A stretch of DNA of 37,834 nt, taken from CAZMFZ01 sp964565665 (lineage in GTDB: Bacteria > Bacteroidota > Bacteroidia > Cytophagales > UBA9547). Positions 27,389-35,320 of this stretch are shown here, one piece after another. The translations under genes were made by a program, and so were the position numbers. Numbering within the stretch: the first letter of the stretch is position 1; every line of letters starts with the position of its first letter. The notes beneath the pieces are model-generated. The model searched no databases. It saw nothing but the letters and a program-made list of their open reading frames with translations, and was not told the DNA's origin. The stretch is from the NCBI GenBank assembly GCA_964565665.1, contig CAZMFZ010000023.1:1-37834 (forward strand). The letters are read 5' to 3'.

Positions 27389-27401
27389 GGGATTTGAACC
27401 C
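27389..27401 (-). other. tRNA T-arm-like sequence, possible tRNA relic
   Basis: Read on the minus strand, 27389-27401 is GGGTTCAAATCCC, a perfect T-loop signature with three G-C pairs. Five- to 12-base matches to an anticodon-type stem (TTACA/TGTAA with a 7-nt loop) lie about 20 bases upstream on that strand. No D arm and no 5' acceptor strand complementary to CGTTTC were found, so an intact tRNA is not supported. The sequence sits between two oppositely oriented genes. Confidence 0.3.
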
Positions 27402-27473
27402 ACAAAATTACCTTACAGTTCAATTGTAACAGTGGGATGTTGATAATTCTATTTTAGAGTGTATTAAATTGCC

Positions 27474-27980
27474 ATGGTGAAAAAGTTTTTATATGCGATA
27501 CTTTTATTAGGCATCTGCCTATGGCTACAAAACTGCAAAAGCTCTTCTAGCTCTGCACCCAAACGAATAGACAATCAAGTAGATGAAGTACTAAAGCGTG
27601 CGAAAAAACAAATCGGAACTCGCTACAAAGCAGGCGGCACTAATTCTAGTGGGTTTGATTGCTCGGGTTTTGTGCGATACAGCTACGAACCAACAGGCAT
27701 AAAATTGCCCTCAACCGCAGCCCAACAATCGCAAATAGGTAAAAAACTATATTTGAGCGAGGCTCGCAAAGGCGATTTAATATTTTTTAAAGGTGGAGAT
27801 GAGAAAAGTAAAAATGTAGGTCATGTGGGCATTGTAGTGGGTGGCGAAAACGACAATCTCGAATTCATACACGCCAGTACAAGCAAAGGCATAATGGTAA
27901 GCAAACTTGGAGAGAAATACTTTAAATTACGCTTTACCGGGCTAAGGAGAGTAGTGGGAGTAGTGGTGGCAGGGAAATAA
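27474..27980 (+). CDS. NlpC/P60 family lipoprotein, cell-wall endopeptidase
   Basis: A 168-residue lipoprotein: signal peptide with lipobox LQNC (Cys21), a Ser-rich linker, then an NlpC/P60 (C40) domain from about residue 40. Catalytic Cys is in FDCSGFVRYSY, His in VGHVGIVVGG and the third polar residue in FIHASTSKG. Members cut the gamma-D-Glu-diaminopimelate link in peptidoglycan stem peptides, in the periplasm. The ATG at 27474 is the only sensible start. The size is normal for a minimal, single-domain C40 lipoprotein. Confidence 0.93.
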   Translation: MVKKFLYAILLLGICLWLQNCKSSSSSAPKRIDNQVDEVLKRAKKQIGTRYKAGGTNSSGFDCSGFVRYSYEPTGIKLPSTAAQQSQIGKKLYLSEARKGDLIFFKGGDEKSKNVGHVGIVVGGENDNLEFIHASTSKGIMVSKLGEKYFKLRFTGLRRVVGVVVAGK

Positions 27981-28004
27981 GAAGCTGAACCACCACATCA
28001 AAAA

Positions 28005-29450
28005 TCACCCCTTCCCTTTTCTCACTTCTACCATTGCCTTCAAATACCTATACACTAGTCGTACACCAACTCCAGTGCCAGATTTGCCTCGGTAATTGTC
28101 TTCTTTTTTTAAAAATGCGGTACCTGCAATATCAAAATGCAGCCAAGGATAGGAAGTAAAGTGTTTCAGAAACATACCTGCCGTAATGGCTCCAGCCTCT
28201 GTGCCGCCAATATTTTGCAAGTCGGCAATGTCAGATTTTATGTCTTCGGCATATTCATCCCAAAGGGGGAATTCAACCAAGCGTTCATGCACATGGTAGG
28301 CGGCTTTTTCGAGTTCACTTTTTATATTTTCATCGGCATTGCCCATATATATACTTCCCTGATGGCCGGTAGCTCGCATGGCCGAACCTGTAAGTGTAGC
28401 AAAATCTAATACCAATTCTGGTTTGTACTTGGCTGCGTAAGCCAATGCGTCACCTAAAATGAGCCTACCTTCGGCATCGGTATTCATTACTTCTACAGTA
28501 GTGCCGTTGTACATTTCTATTACATCGCCTGGCACAAAAGCATTACCATCTAGCCTGTTTTCAGTAGCAGGAATGAGGCCAATTATGTGAATGGGCAATT
28601 TATTTTCTGCCACAGCCATAAAACTGCCAACCACCGCAGCTGCCCCTGCCATATCGCATTTCATCCAATCCATGCTATCGGCAGGTTTTAGGCTGTAGCC
28701 TCCTGTATCGTACACCACGCCTTTGCCCACCAACACAATCGGATTTTCATTTACAGCATTTTTGGGTTTATATTCCAATACATTAAAGGTAGGATGATTT
28801 TTAGATCCTTTATTCACAGCTAAAAGGCCGCCCATTTTCAGACTTTCAATTTTCGATTTGTTGAATATTTCTACTTTAAAGCCTGACTCCTTGCCTATAT
28901 TTTCAATTTCTTCGCTAAGTACTTCAGCGGTAAGGTAGCTGAGGGGCTCGTTTACCAAATTGCGTGTGGTGTACACTGCCTTAGCAACATTGGCAAGCTC
29001 TTTTAATAATGATTTATCAAGCGATAAATCAATGGCATATACTGTTTCTAGTGAATGCTTCTTTTTCTCCGATTTATACTTGAGAAAGCGATAGCTGCCC
29101 AGCAAAATACCTTCTATAAAATCTATAATATTAAGTGTGCTTGGTGTGTTGTTTTCAACTTGCAGTTCTTTTATTTTATGCTCATCGGCAAGCTTTTGTA
29201 TTTCAAAGCCAAGCCTGCGAAGTTTCTCTGCTTTTTTGGGAATATCTTGCTCTTGGGGCTTTTGCACTAAGAAGACCAATCTTTTATATTGGTTGATAAT
29301 GATAATGTCTTTCTTCAAAGCTATTTGCGACTTGATATAAGCTGTTTCTGCTTCATTATTTACTATGTCTGATACTTCTTTGAGTTCATTGTAAAGCACT
29401 ACTAGGTGGATATTTTCTTTGGTTTGGTCTTGTTGTTTGAGAGAAATCAT
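28005..29450 (-). CDS. Leucyl aminopeptidase family protein (M17)
   Basis: A 481-residue cytoplasmic exopeptidase. The C-terminal domain has the dimetal site residues: Lys in LVGKGVVYDTGGYSLKP, Asp in YDTGG, Asp in KCDMAGAAAV, and Asp and Glu in NTDAEGRL, the M17 signature. The N-terminal regulatory domain (to about 160) is divergent, as usual. Members are hexamers that remove N-terminal residues, often Leu, in peptide turnover. Convergent with the NlpC gene (24 bases apart) and divergent from the glycosyltransferase gene. Confidence 0.94.
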   Translation of the reverse strand: MISLKQQDQTKENIHLVVLYNELKEVSDIVNNEAETAYIKSQIALKKDIIIINQYKRLVFLVQKPQEQDIPKKAEKLRRLGFEIQKLADEHKIKELQVENNTPSTLNIIDFIEGILLGSYRFLKYKSEKKKHSLETVYAIDLSLDKSLLKELANVAKAVYTTRNLVNEPLSYLTAEVLSEEIENIGKESGFKVEIFNKSKIESLKMGGLLAVNKGSKNHPTFNVLEYKPKNAVNENPIVLVGKGVVYDTGGYSLKPADSMDWMKCDMAGAAAVVGSFMAVAENKLPIHIIGLIPATENRLDGNAFVPGDVIEMYNGTTVEVMNTDAEGRLILGDALAYAAKYKPELVLDFATLTGSAMRATGHQGSIYMGNADENIKSELEKAAYHVHERLVEFPLWDEYAEDIKSDIADLQNIGGTEAGAITAGMFLKHFTSYPWLHFDIAGTAFLKKEDNYRGKSGTGVGVRLVYRYLKAMVEVRKGKG

Positions 29451-29610
29451 GGATATGTGTTTGTGGCATCAATTTGAAGCAAATATTTCAGTAAAGCAAA
29501 TATCTAAATATAATAGACGCGGTTTAAATTCATTTGCCCAAACCTTCGACTTTAGCTTGTTATCTTATGGTGAATTAGCCTATATTTGCCCAATTTTAAG
29601 CTTCTTATTA

Positions 29611-30330
29611 ATGCAAATCAGCAAACTCTCTATCGTAATTCCTGCCTACAACGAAGGTGCTACCATTCACTTGATATTGGAAAAAATAAAAGCTGTGCAG
29701 CTTATTGATAACATTAGAAAAGAGATAATAATAGTGAATGATTGCTCAAAAGACGATACCGAACAATCAATATTCACCTATAAAAGTTTTAATCCTCAGC
29801 TTGACATTCATTATTTCAAACACGAGGTAAATAAAGGGAAAGGGGCTGCCTTGCACACGGGAATTGCCAAAGCCACAGGCGATTATCTAATTATTCAAGA
29901 TGCAGATTTGGAATACGACCCGCGTGAATACGACTTGCTACTAAAACCCGCGATAGAGGCTGATGCAGATGTGGTATACGGGTCGAGATTTATGGGCGGC
30001 AATCCGCATCGTATCCTTTTTTTTTGGCATTCGATTGGCAATAAAGTATTGACTTTCCTCTCTAATATGCTCAGTAATTTGAATTTGACAGATATGGAGA
30101 CTTGCTACAAACTATTCAAAACTTCTCTGATTCAATCTATTGTATTAGAAGAAAAAAGATTTGGTTTCGAACCTGAGGTTACGGCCAAAATTGCGCGACT
30201 ACCTAATATCAAAATATACGAGGTGGGTATCTCTTATTATGGTCGTACCTACCAAGATGGCAAGAAAATAGGATGGAAAGATGGCGTAAGAGCCATTTAC
30301 AGCATATTGAAATACAATTTGCTAAGGTAA
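29611..30330 (+). CDS. Glycosyltransferase family 2 protein, dolichyl-phosphate mannosyltransferase-like
   Basis: A 239-residue GT2 enzyme using ATG 29611 (MQISKLSIVIPAYNEG). A longer frame begins at 29419 but the extra 64 residues overlap the divergent aminopeptidase and look noncoding. Motifs: IIIVNDCSKDDT for nucleotide binding, DADLEYDP as the DxD-type metal site and RTYQDGKKIGWKDG near the C-terminus, typical of DPM1-like or lipid-linked sugar transferases. No membrane segment is present, so it likely acts at the inner face of the inner membrane. The acceptor is unknown. Confidence 0.92.
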   Translation: MQISKLSIVIPAYNEGATIHLILEKIKAVQLIDNIRKEIIIVNDCSKDDTEQSIFTYKSFNPQLDIHYFKHEVNKGKGAALHTGIAKATGDYLIIQDADLEYDPREYDLLLKPAIEADADVVYGSRFMGGNPHRILFFWHSIGNKVLTFLSNMLSNLNLTDMETCYKLFKTSLIQSIVLEEKRFGFEPEVTAKIARLPNIKIYEVGISYYGRTYQDGKKIGWKDGVRAIYSILKYNLLR

Positions 30331-30373
30331 ATTCTAGGCTATCGTTCTACTGATTTCACTAATTCTAGCCACT

Positions 30374-31147
30374 CTACTTTCTTTTTTTCCAGCCCGATTT
30401 CTTAAAATTGGTTCTAGGCGAAGCATCCGATTTGGCTGCAGGATTGTATGCAGGACCTTCTCCCAAACCCTCACTCAATGCTATTTTAGGTACTTCTCTG
30501 CCAATATGAGCTTCTATTCTGGAAAATTTCCTTTGGTCTTTTTCATTGATAAATGTGATGGCTGTGCCGGTAGTGGTGGCCCGAGCAGTTCTGCCAATCC
30601 GGTGAATATAATCTTCTGGATCGGGCGGCACATCGAAATTTACAACCAAACTTATGCCTTCCACATCTATTCCTCTAGAAATAATATCTGTGCCAATGAG
30701 AATTTGCACCTGTTTATTTTTAAATTCTCGCAGTATCACTTCCCTTTCCTCTTGCTCTAAATCTGAATGAAAAGCACGGATGGAAAGCCCTGAGTTTTTA
30801 AAATCCCTATCAAGCTCTTTTACTTTGTCTTTTGTAGAGGCAAATATGATAATACTTGTAAAGCTTTCATCTTTCAAAATCGACTTAAGTAAGGCGATTT
30901 TTTGGTTGTCGTATACCACATAGGCTTGTTGCAATATGCCCTCAGCAGGCTGGGAAAGGGCAATATTGATTTGTTCAGGCGTTTTGAGAATTTTATTGGC
31001 CAGCACCCTTATTTTCGGTGGCATGGTAGCTGAGAACATTAGGGTTTGCCTGTTTGTGGGCAAATAACTTATGATTTTTACCAAGTCATCATAAAAACCC
31101 ATGTCCAGCATTCTGTCCGCTTCATCTAAAACAAAAAATTCGATCGA
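30374..31147 (-). CDS. DEAD-box RNA helicase, C-terminal half (5' end lost at gap)
   Basis: About 258 residues, beginning at the gap with SIEFFVLDEADRMLDMGFYDDL (motif II), then SATMPPKIR (motif III), and the RecA-like helicase domain 2 with IIFASTKDKVKELD, ILIGTDIISRGIDVEG (motif V) and HRIGRTARATTTG (motif VI). A basic C-terminal tail ends GWKKRK. RhlE-like family, an ATP-dependent RNA helicase. This half and the one at 31158-31664 both contain motif II, so they cannot be parts of one gene as drawn; see the finding on this gap. Confidence 0.9.
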   Translation of the reverse strand, partial: SIEFFVLDEADRMLDMGFYDDLVKIISYLPTNRQTLMFSATMPPKIRVLANKILKTPEQINIALSQPAEGILQQAYVVYDNQKIALLKSILKDESFTSIIIFASTKDKVKELDRDFKNSGLSIRAFHSDLEQEEREVILREFKNKQVQILIGTDIISRGIDVEGISLVVNFDVPPDPEDYIHRIGRTARATTTGTAITFINEKDQRKFSRIEAHIGREVPKIALSEGLGEGPAYNPAAKSDASPRTNFKKSGWKKRK

Positions 31148-31157
31148 NNNNNNNNNN
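31148..31157. other. Assembly gap of 10 N between two DEAD-box helicase halves
   Basis: Both sides encode VLDEADRMLDMGF, with identical residues but 9 of 39 bases different at synonymous positions. The sequences therefore do not overlap as copies of one locus. Confidence 0.98.
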
Positions 31158-31664
31158 CTGAATGTCCTCGATGAAACCCATGTCGAGCATGCGATCGGCT
31201 TCATCGAGCACCAAATGTTGCAGATGATTGAGAACAATGTCTCCAGCTGCCAGCAAGGCTATTAATCGGCCTGGTGTAGCTATTATTATATCCGCACCTT
31301 GTTGCAGAGCTTTCTTTTGCTGATCCCAAGCTACGCCACTGCCACCGCCATATATTGAAATAGAACTTATAGATAAAAAATACCCAAATCCTTCCACTTG
31401 TTGGTCTATTTGCATGGCCAATTCGCGGGTAGGCGAAAGCACAAGGGTGTTCAAATGTCGGGTTTCGGTACTAATGATTTTATTAAGCAAAGGCAAAATG
31501 TACGCTGCCGTTTTGCCGGTGCCAGTTTGCGCACAAGCTATCAAATCTTTATTTTGGAGAATAATAGGAATGGCCATTTCCTGAATAGGGGTTGGCTTGT
31601 TAAAGCCCATGGCTTCTAGCCCTTCTACTAATTTGGCATCTAAATTAAAATCTTTGAAAGTCAC
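31158..31664 (-). CDS. DEAD-box RNA helicase, N-terminal half (3' end lost at gap)
   Basis: About 169 residues starting at GTG 31664 (TFKDFNLDAKLVEGLEAMGF). It shows the Q motif (KPTPIQEMAIP), motif I CAQTGTGKTAAY, motif Ia PTRELAMQ, GG and TPGR motifs and motif II LVLDEADRMLDMGF, and stops at the gap. It reads as the first half of an RhlE-like helicase. The motif II block is repeated, with different codons, on the other side of the N run, so this half belongs to a different gene copy from the fragment at 30374-31147. The last residues, IEDIQ, also differ. Confidence 0.9.
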
Positions 31665-31793
31665 TTAAAATGGATTAATGTGTTGGTTTGGAATTACTAT
31701 TTTTCAGCTTAGCATAAAAGTAAACAAACTTGTTAATTATTAGTCTGCATGGCGAGAGATATTAATGATACAAGGCATTTTACTCAGCCATAT

Positions 31794-32549
31794 TTACATT
31801 CTCATTGTTATTCCTTCGCAATTAAGGTATTTTTTTAACGTTGGAATTTCAATTTCTTTAAAGTGGAAAATACTTGCGGCTAAGGCGGCATCGGCTTTGC
31901 CAAGCGTAAATACATCTTTGAAATGAGCCATCGTGCCTGCCCCACCTGAGGCTATTACCGGAATGTTGCAATGGGTAGAAATAACGGCTGTCAACTCATT
32001 AGCGAAACCTTGTTTTACCCCGTCATGATTCATAGAAGTAAGTAAAATTTCCCCTGCTCCCAGATTTTCTGCGGTTTTGGCCCAAGACAATGTATCTAAA
32101 TCGGTAGCAGTTCGGCCTCCATGGGTGTGTACAATACCATTGCCATCTATATTCCGAGTGTCGATAGCCACAACCACAAACTGAATTCCGAATTCTTTGG
32201 CCAAATCTGTGATCAATTGTGGGTTTTTGACTGCCGATGAATTGATGGAAATTTTATCTGCTCCGTTATTCAACAATAAAAAAGCATCGGCAACAGAAGC
32301 TATTCCGCCTCCTACTGTAAATGGAATGTTGATAACTCGAGCCACGTTTTTCACCAGTTCTGCAAGGGTTTTCCGCTTTTCTACAGTAGCGGTGATATCA
32401 AGAAACACCAACTCATCAGCCCCTTGTTCTGCGTAAATAGCAGCTAATTCTACTGGGTCGCCTGCATCGCGAAGGTTTTCAAAGTTTACACCTTTTACAG
32501 TTTTCCCATCTTTGATGTCGAGGCAAGAAATAATTCGTTTGGTAAGCAC
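31794..32549 (-). CDS. hisF: Imidazole glycerol phosphate synthase cyclase subunit HisF
   Basis: A 251-residue (beta/alpha)8 enzyme that, with HisH, makes imidazole glycerol phosphate and AICAR in histidine biosynthesis. The start is GTG 32549 giving LTKRIISCLDIKDGKTVKGVNF, with catalytic Asp11 in CLD; an ORF continuing to 32627 adds 26 residues with no family match. The second catalytic Asp is in VVVAIDTRN; the phosphate-binding loops are TVGGGIA and IASGGAGT. No other his gene is in the window, although in Bacteroidota hisF usually sits in a his operon. It is followed (to the left) by the chimeric helicase region and preceded by repeats. Confidence 0.95.
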   Translation of the reverse strand: MLTKRIISCLDIKDGKTVKGVNFENLRDAGDPVELAAIYAEQGADELVFLDITATVEKRKTLAELVKNVARVINIPFTVGGGIASVADAFLLLNNGADKISINSSAVKNPQLITDLAKEFGIQFVVVAIDTRNIDGNGIVHTHGGRTATDLDTLSWAKTAENLGAGEILLTSMNHDGVKQGFANELTAVISTHCNIPVIASGGAGTMAHFKDVFTLGKADAALAASIFHFKEIEIPTLKKYLNCEGITMRM

Positions 32550-32627
32550 GTATGGAGATGAATAAAAGTTTGCAATGCCAAAATTAGGGTATAAATGGGT
32601 ATAACAAAACCACAAAAAGATTTTCAA

Positions 32628-32673
32628 CCACCATTCATTGCAGTTGGTTTAAACCAACTGCAATGAATGGTGG
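32628..32673. repeat. Perfect 46-nt palindrome, REP-like
   Basis: Arms 32628-32650 and 32651-32673 are perfectly complementary over 23 bp with no loop; the centre is GTTGGTTTAAACCAAC and the flanks ATTCATTGCA / TGCAATGAAT. It lies 79 bases upstream of the hisF start. A related half-copy is at 10351-10375. The layout fits REP-type elements mobilised by Y1 transposases, one of which ends at 37554. Confidence 0.92.
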
Positions 32674-32703
32674 AGCGTACCCATGAATATATCCTTAAGT
32701 TAA

Positions 32704-32849
32704 TAACTGATGTTACACAATGTTATTATTTGAATGTCAAGCTGAGTACTGAGCTTGTCGAAGTGATCGAAGTCCATTTAAGGCTTGAATAAGAAGTTTT
32801 CGACAGGCTCAAACTGACAAGAGCTACGTAGTTTACGTAACATCAGTTA
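32704..32849. mobile_element. MITE-like nested inverted-repeat element, 146 bp
   Basis: The ends are perfect 13-bp inverted repeats (TAACTGATGTTAC at 32704-32716, GTAACATCAGTTA at 32837-32849). Inside, GAGCTTGTCGA (32751-32761) pairs with TCGACAGGCTC (32800-32810) at 10 of 11 positions. No coding potential. The 3' end of the methyltransferase gene starts 12 bases beyond it. A clear target-site duplication was not seen. Confidence 0.72.
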
Positions 32850-32861
32850 ATGACATTTTAA

Positions 32862-33566
32862 TTATACTTTTCTTTTAATAACTAAGTATCGAAAAGCCCA
32901 TTTCCATAATATTCTAAAGCCTGATACGCCTCCATTTTGAAAATAGCTTTCTAATTCTACTTTATGAAACCCTCTTAAAACAGATAATGGGGCATCGTTT
33001 TTTACTAAATAGCATTTTGAAAACAGCTTTGTTAAATATTTGATGCTGAAATATGCCAAAGGATTGCGTTGCAAATCATTTACAAAAAAGCCTAATGCAG
33101 CCTTGTAATTGCACCATGTGAGATAAGAAATTAGTTGTTGGTCATTGAGGTGGTGGCAAAAAAGTGCAGAGAAAATAATATCGAATCTCTCATTTACAAA
33201 TTGATAATCTGAGGTGATAAAGCTGATTTCCGAGTATGGCTTGCAATTTTCTATAGCATAATTTATGCAATCGGGCTTGATGTCGATACCAATCAATTTT
33301 ACCCTGATTTTGTTTTTTCTTGCCCATTTGGCAATGGCAATTAAGTTGTCGCCCCCACCGCAGCCCACATCGGCAATGGTAATATAATCTTCTAGCAAAT
33401 ACCTGATTTTGGAATTGAGAAAATAGGCTACTCCTTCGATGGTAATGGCATGGCCGCCCAACCAAGTGTTAATAAAATTAAGTTCCTTTAGATTTTGATA
33501 CAAATCTAATGCTGGAATGGTATCAGCATCAAGCAGTTCGGGTTGATAGGAGCGATATCTAAACAA
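32862..33566 (-). CDS. Class I SAM-dependent methyltransferase
   Basis: A 234-residue Rossmann-fold methyltransferase. Motif I is ITIADVGCGGGDNLIAIA, motif II is close to LIGIDIKPDCINYA, and the later FDIIFSALFCHHLNDQQ fits the post-motif region of UbiE-like enzymes. The opening FRYRSYQPELLDADTIP, with a first codon TTG at 33566, matches a Bacteroidota-specific family; an in-frame stop five codons upstream rules out a longer start. The substrate is unknown; similar proteins occur beside pigment and polyketide genes, but none is here. Repeats lie on both sides. Confidence 0.86.
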   Translation of the reverse strand: MFRYRSYQPELLDADTIPALDLYQNLKELNFINTWLGGHAITIEGVAYFLNSKIRYLLEDYITIADVGCGGGDNLIAIAKWARKNKIRVKLIGIDIKPDCINYAIENCKPYSEISFITSDYQFVNERFDIIFSALFCHHLNDQQLISYLTWCNYKAALGFFVNDLQRNPLAYFSIKYLTKLFSKCYLVKNDAPLSVLRGFHKVELESYFQNGGVSGFRILWKWAFRYLVIKRKV

Positions 33567-33612
33567 TGCAGTGTGTAGTTAAAATTTAGGCGAAATATGA
33601 ATCAAATGTCCA

Positions 33613-33717
33613 GTGTCATTAATTTAAGCATGTTTAAGGAACCTCATCCTAATCCTTCTCCTACAGAGAAGGACTCTTTTAGGTCTTAAGTTAACGACAT
33701 TGATCAAATGTCGTTAA
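33613..33717. repeat. Second nested inverted-repeat element
   Basis: 33613-33628 pairs with 33685-33700 at 13 of 16 positions. An inner hairpin CCTTCTC/GAGAAGG (33654-33660 with 33666-33672) has a CTACA loop. At the right end an 11-bp perfect stem TTAACGACATT/AATGTCGTTAA (33691-33701 with 33707-33717) has a GATCA loop. ATCAAATGTC is also repeated directly at 33601 and 33703. It sits between the two divergent methyltransferase genes and holds no ORF. Confidence 0.65.
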
Positions 33718-33776
33718 TTTTGCTTTGTTAATGGAGAAATATCATTATAGACTCAATTTAGTATTACTGGTATTTC

Positions 33777-34490
33777 ATGCGTAACTCTAGTTTTCAATTC
33801 AAACAATTTACCATTCACCAAGCAAAAGCAGTGATGAAAGTCTGCACCGATGCTTGTATTTTTGGAGCTAGTATTGATGCTGACAAGGCCAAATCAGTAC
33901 TTGATATTGGCACCGGAACCGGTTTGCTTGCTTTAATGATTGCCCAAAAATCGCAAGGCCAAATTACAGCCATAGAAATAGAACAAAATGCTTTCGACCA
34001 GGCTTTTCAGAATGTAAAGGCAAGCCCTTGGCATGATAGAATTAAGGTTATTCATGCTGATATTCAATCATTTGCCTTGATTACATCAGAAAAATTTGAT
34101 CTAATTATATGTAATCCACCTTTTTTTCAACAGCATTTAAAATCAAATATTCACGCAAAAAATACTGCCAAGCATGATGAAACATTAAGTTTTGAAGATT
34201 TGGCTTATGCCATTGGCAAATTTCTATCTGATAATGGAGAATGCCATATATTACTACCTGAATACGAAGCTAGCTTATTTGTAGAAACAGTTCAAAAACA
34301 TGGTATTTTTCAAACATCATCCATTATTGTAAGGCAAAAATTAGGCACAAATATTTTTAGAGTGATAAATAAATTTAGAAGAGAAAAAACCCAGCAAGTT
34401 GCTGTAAATGAGCTATTTATTTATAAATCAGCATCTGACTATTCAGATGAATTTAAAGCTGTGCTTTCTCCGTATTATTTAAATCTATAA
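33777..34490 (+). CDS. tRNA1(Val) (adenine(37)-N6)-methyltransferase, TrmN6/YfiC type
   Basis: A 237-residue N6-adenine methyltransferase. The N-terminus FQFKQFTIHQAKAVMKVCTDACIFGA is characteristic of the TrmN6 group; SAM motif I is VLDIGTGTGLLALM and the catalytic motif is LIICNPPFF (NPPF). Known members methylate A37 of tRNA-Val. The ATG at 33777 follows an AT-rich stretch with the inverted-repeat element about 60 bases upstream. The stop converges on kdsA with four bases between the stop codons. Confidence 0.9.
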   Translation: MRNSSFQFKQFTIHQAKAVMKVCTDACIFGASIDADKAKSVLDIGTGTGLLALMIAQKSQGQITAIEIEQNAFDQAFQNVKASPWHDRIKVIHADIQSFALITSEKFDLIICNPPFFQQHLKSNIHAKNTAKHDETLSFEDLAYAIGKFLSDNGECHILLPEYEASLFVETVQKHGIFQTSSIIVRQKLGTNIFRVINKFRREKTQQVAVNELFIYKSASDYSDEFKAVLSPYYLNL

Positions 34491-34494
34491 ACAC

Positions 34495-35316
34495 TTACAA
34501 TTGTACCACAGCCCTGATTTGAAGCAATTGCACCAATAATTTTTCCAAATTGTGCAAGGCAATCATATTTGCACCATCACTTGGGGCTGAATCGGGGTTT
34601 TCGTGTACTTCCATAAACAAAGCATCGATGCCGACAGCCATAGCAGCTTTGGCCAAAACAGAGACAAATTCTCGTTGTCCACCCGAAGAATCGCCATTGC
34701 CCCCAGGCATTTGCACACTATGGGTAGCATCAAAAACTATAGGACAGCCAAACTCACGCATCTGCACAAGCCCGCGGTAATCGACCACCAAAGTATTGTA
34801 GCCAAATGAAGTGCCACGCTCAGTAAGTAAAATTTGGGTAGCACCGGCCGATTGAAGCTTTTTCACCACATTTTTCATGTCCCACGGAGCTAAAAACTGC
34901 CCTTTTTTCAAATTTACAGGGTTACCAGTTTGAGCCGCTGCTATCAACAAATCGGTCTGACGACACAAAAACGCAGGAATTTGAAGCACATCCGCCACTT
35001 CTGCAACAGGTGCAGCTTGCCAGCTCTCGTGAATATCGGTGATAATCGGAACATTAATTGCTGTTTTGATATATTGTAATATCTGCAAACCATCACGAAT
35101 ATCTACCCCTCTAAAACTGGAGCTTGAGGTTCTGTTGGCCTTATCGAAGGATGACTTGTAAATAAAATTGACATTAAGTCTCCTGCAGATTTTCTGAATT
35201 TCCTCCGCCATTTTGAAGTTGAAATCTTGATTTTCAATTACGCAAGGGCCTGCGATGAGCGTTAATGGTTCGCCTTCTCCAATTTTGAATTTATCTGCAA
35301 TAGATACTTTTGTCAT
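34495..35316 (-). CDS. kdsA: 3-deoxy-8-phosphooctulonate synthase KdsA
   Basis: A 273-residue cytoplasmic enzyme joining phosphoenolpyruvate and D-arabinose 5-phosphate to form KDO8P for LPS inner core. Blocks TLIAGPCVIEN, FIYKSSFDKANRTS, SFRGVDIRDGLQIL, TERGTSFGYNTL, VFDATHSVQMPGG and FMEVHENPDSAPSDGANM fit KdsA. Cys in AGPC, with His in EVHENP and the later Glu and Asp, is the metal-ligand set of metal-dependent KdsA; metal-independent enzymes carry Asn in place of Cys. It starts four bases after the stop of the YihY-family gene, so the two are likely one operon. Its presence marks a Gram-negative cell with KDO-containing LPS. Confidence 0.96.
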   Translation of the reverse strand: MTKVSIADKFKIGEGEPLTLIAGPCVIENQDFNFKMAEEIQKICRRLNVNFIYKSSFDKANRTSSSSFRGVDIRDGLQILQYIKTAINVPIITDIHESWQAAPVAEVADVLQIPAFLCRQTDLLIAAAQTGNPVNLKKGQFLAPWDMKNVVKKLQSAGATQILLTERGTSFGYNTLVVDYRGLVQMREFGCPIVFDATHSVQMPGGNGDSSGGQREFVSVLAKAAMAVGIDALFMEVHENPDSAPSDGANMIALHNLEKLLVQLLQIRAVVQL

Positions 35317-35320
35317 TGGT

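Noticed and set aside
29419..29610. Upstream start of the GT2 glycosyltransferase at 29419
   Set aside because: It overlaps the divergent aminopeptidase start and lacks homology; the family N-terminus begins at ATG 29611.
31122..31237. Reading the two helicase fragments as one or as overlapping genes through the N run
   Set aside because: Frames through N are arbitrary and both sides carry motif II; they are treated as two partial genes.
32704..32849. Target-site duplication around the 146-bp element
   Set aside because: The TTAA at both edges overlaps the terminal repeats and AT-rich flanks, so it is not distinguishable from chance.
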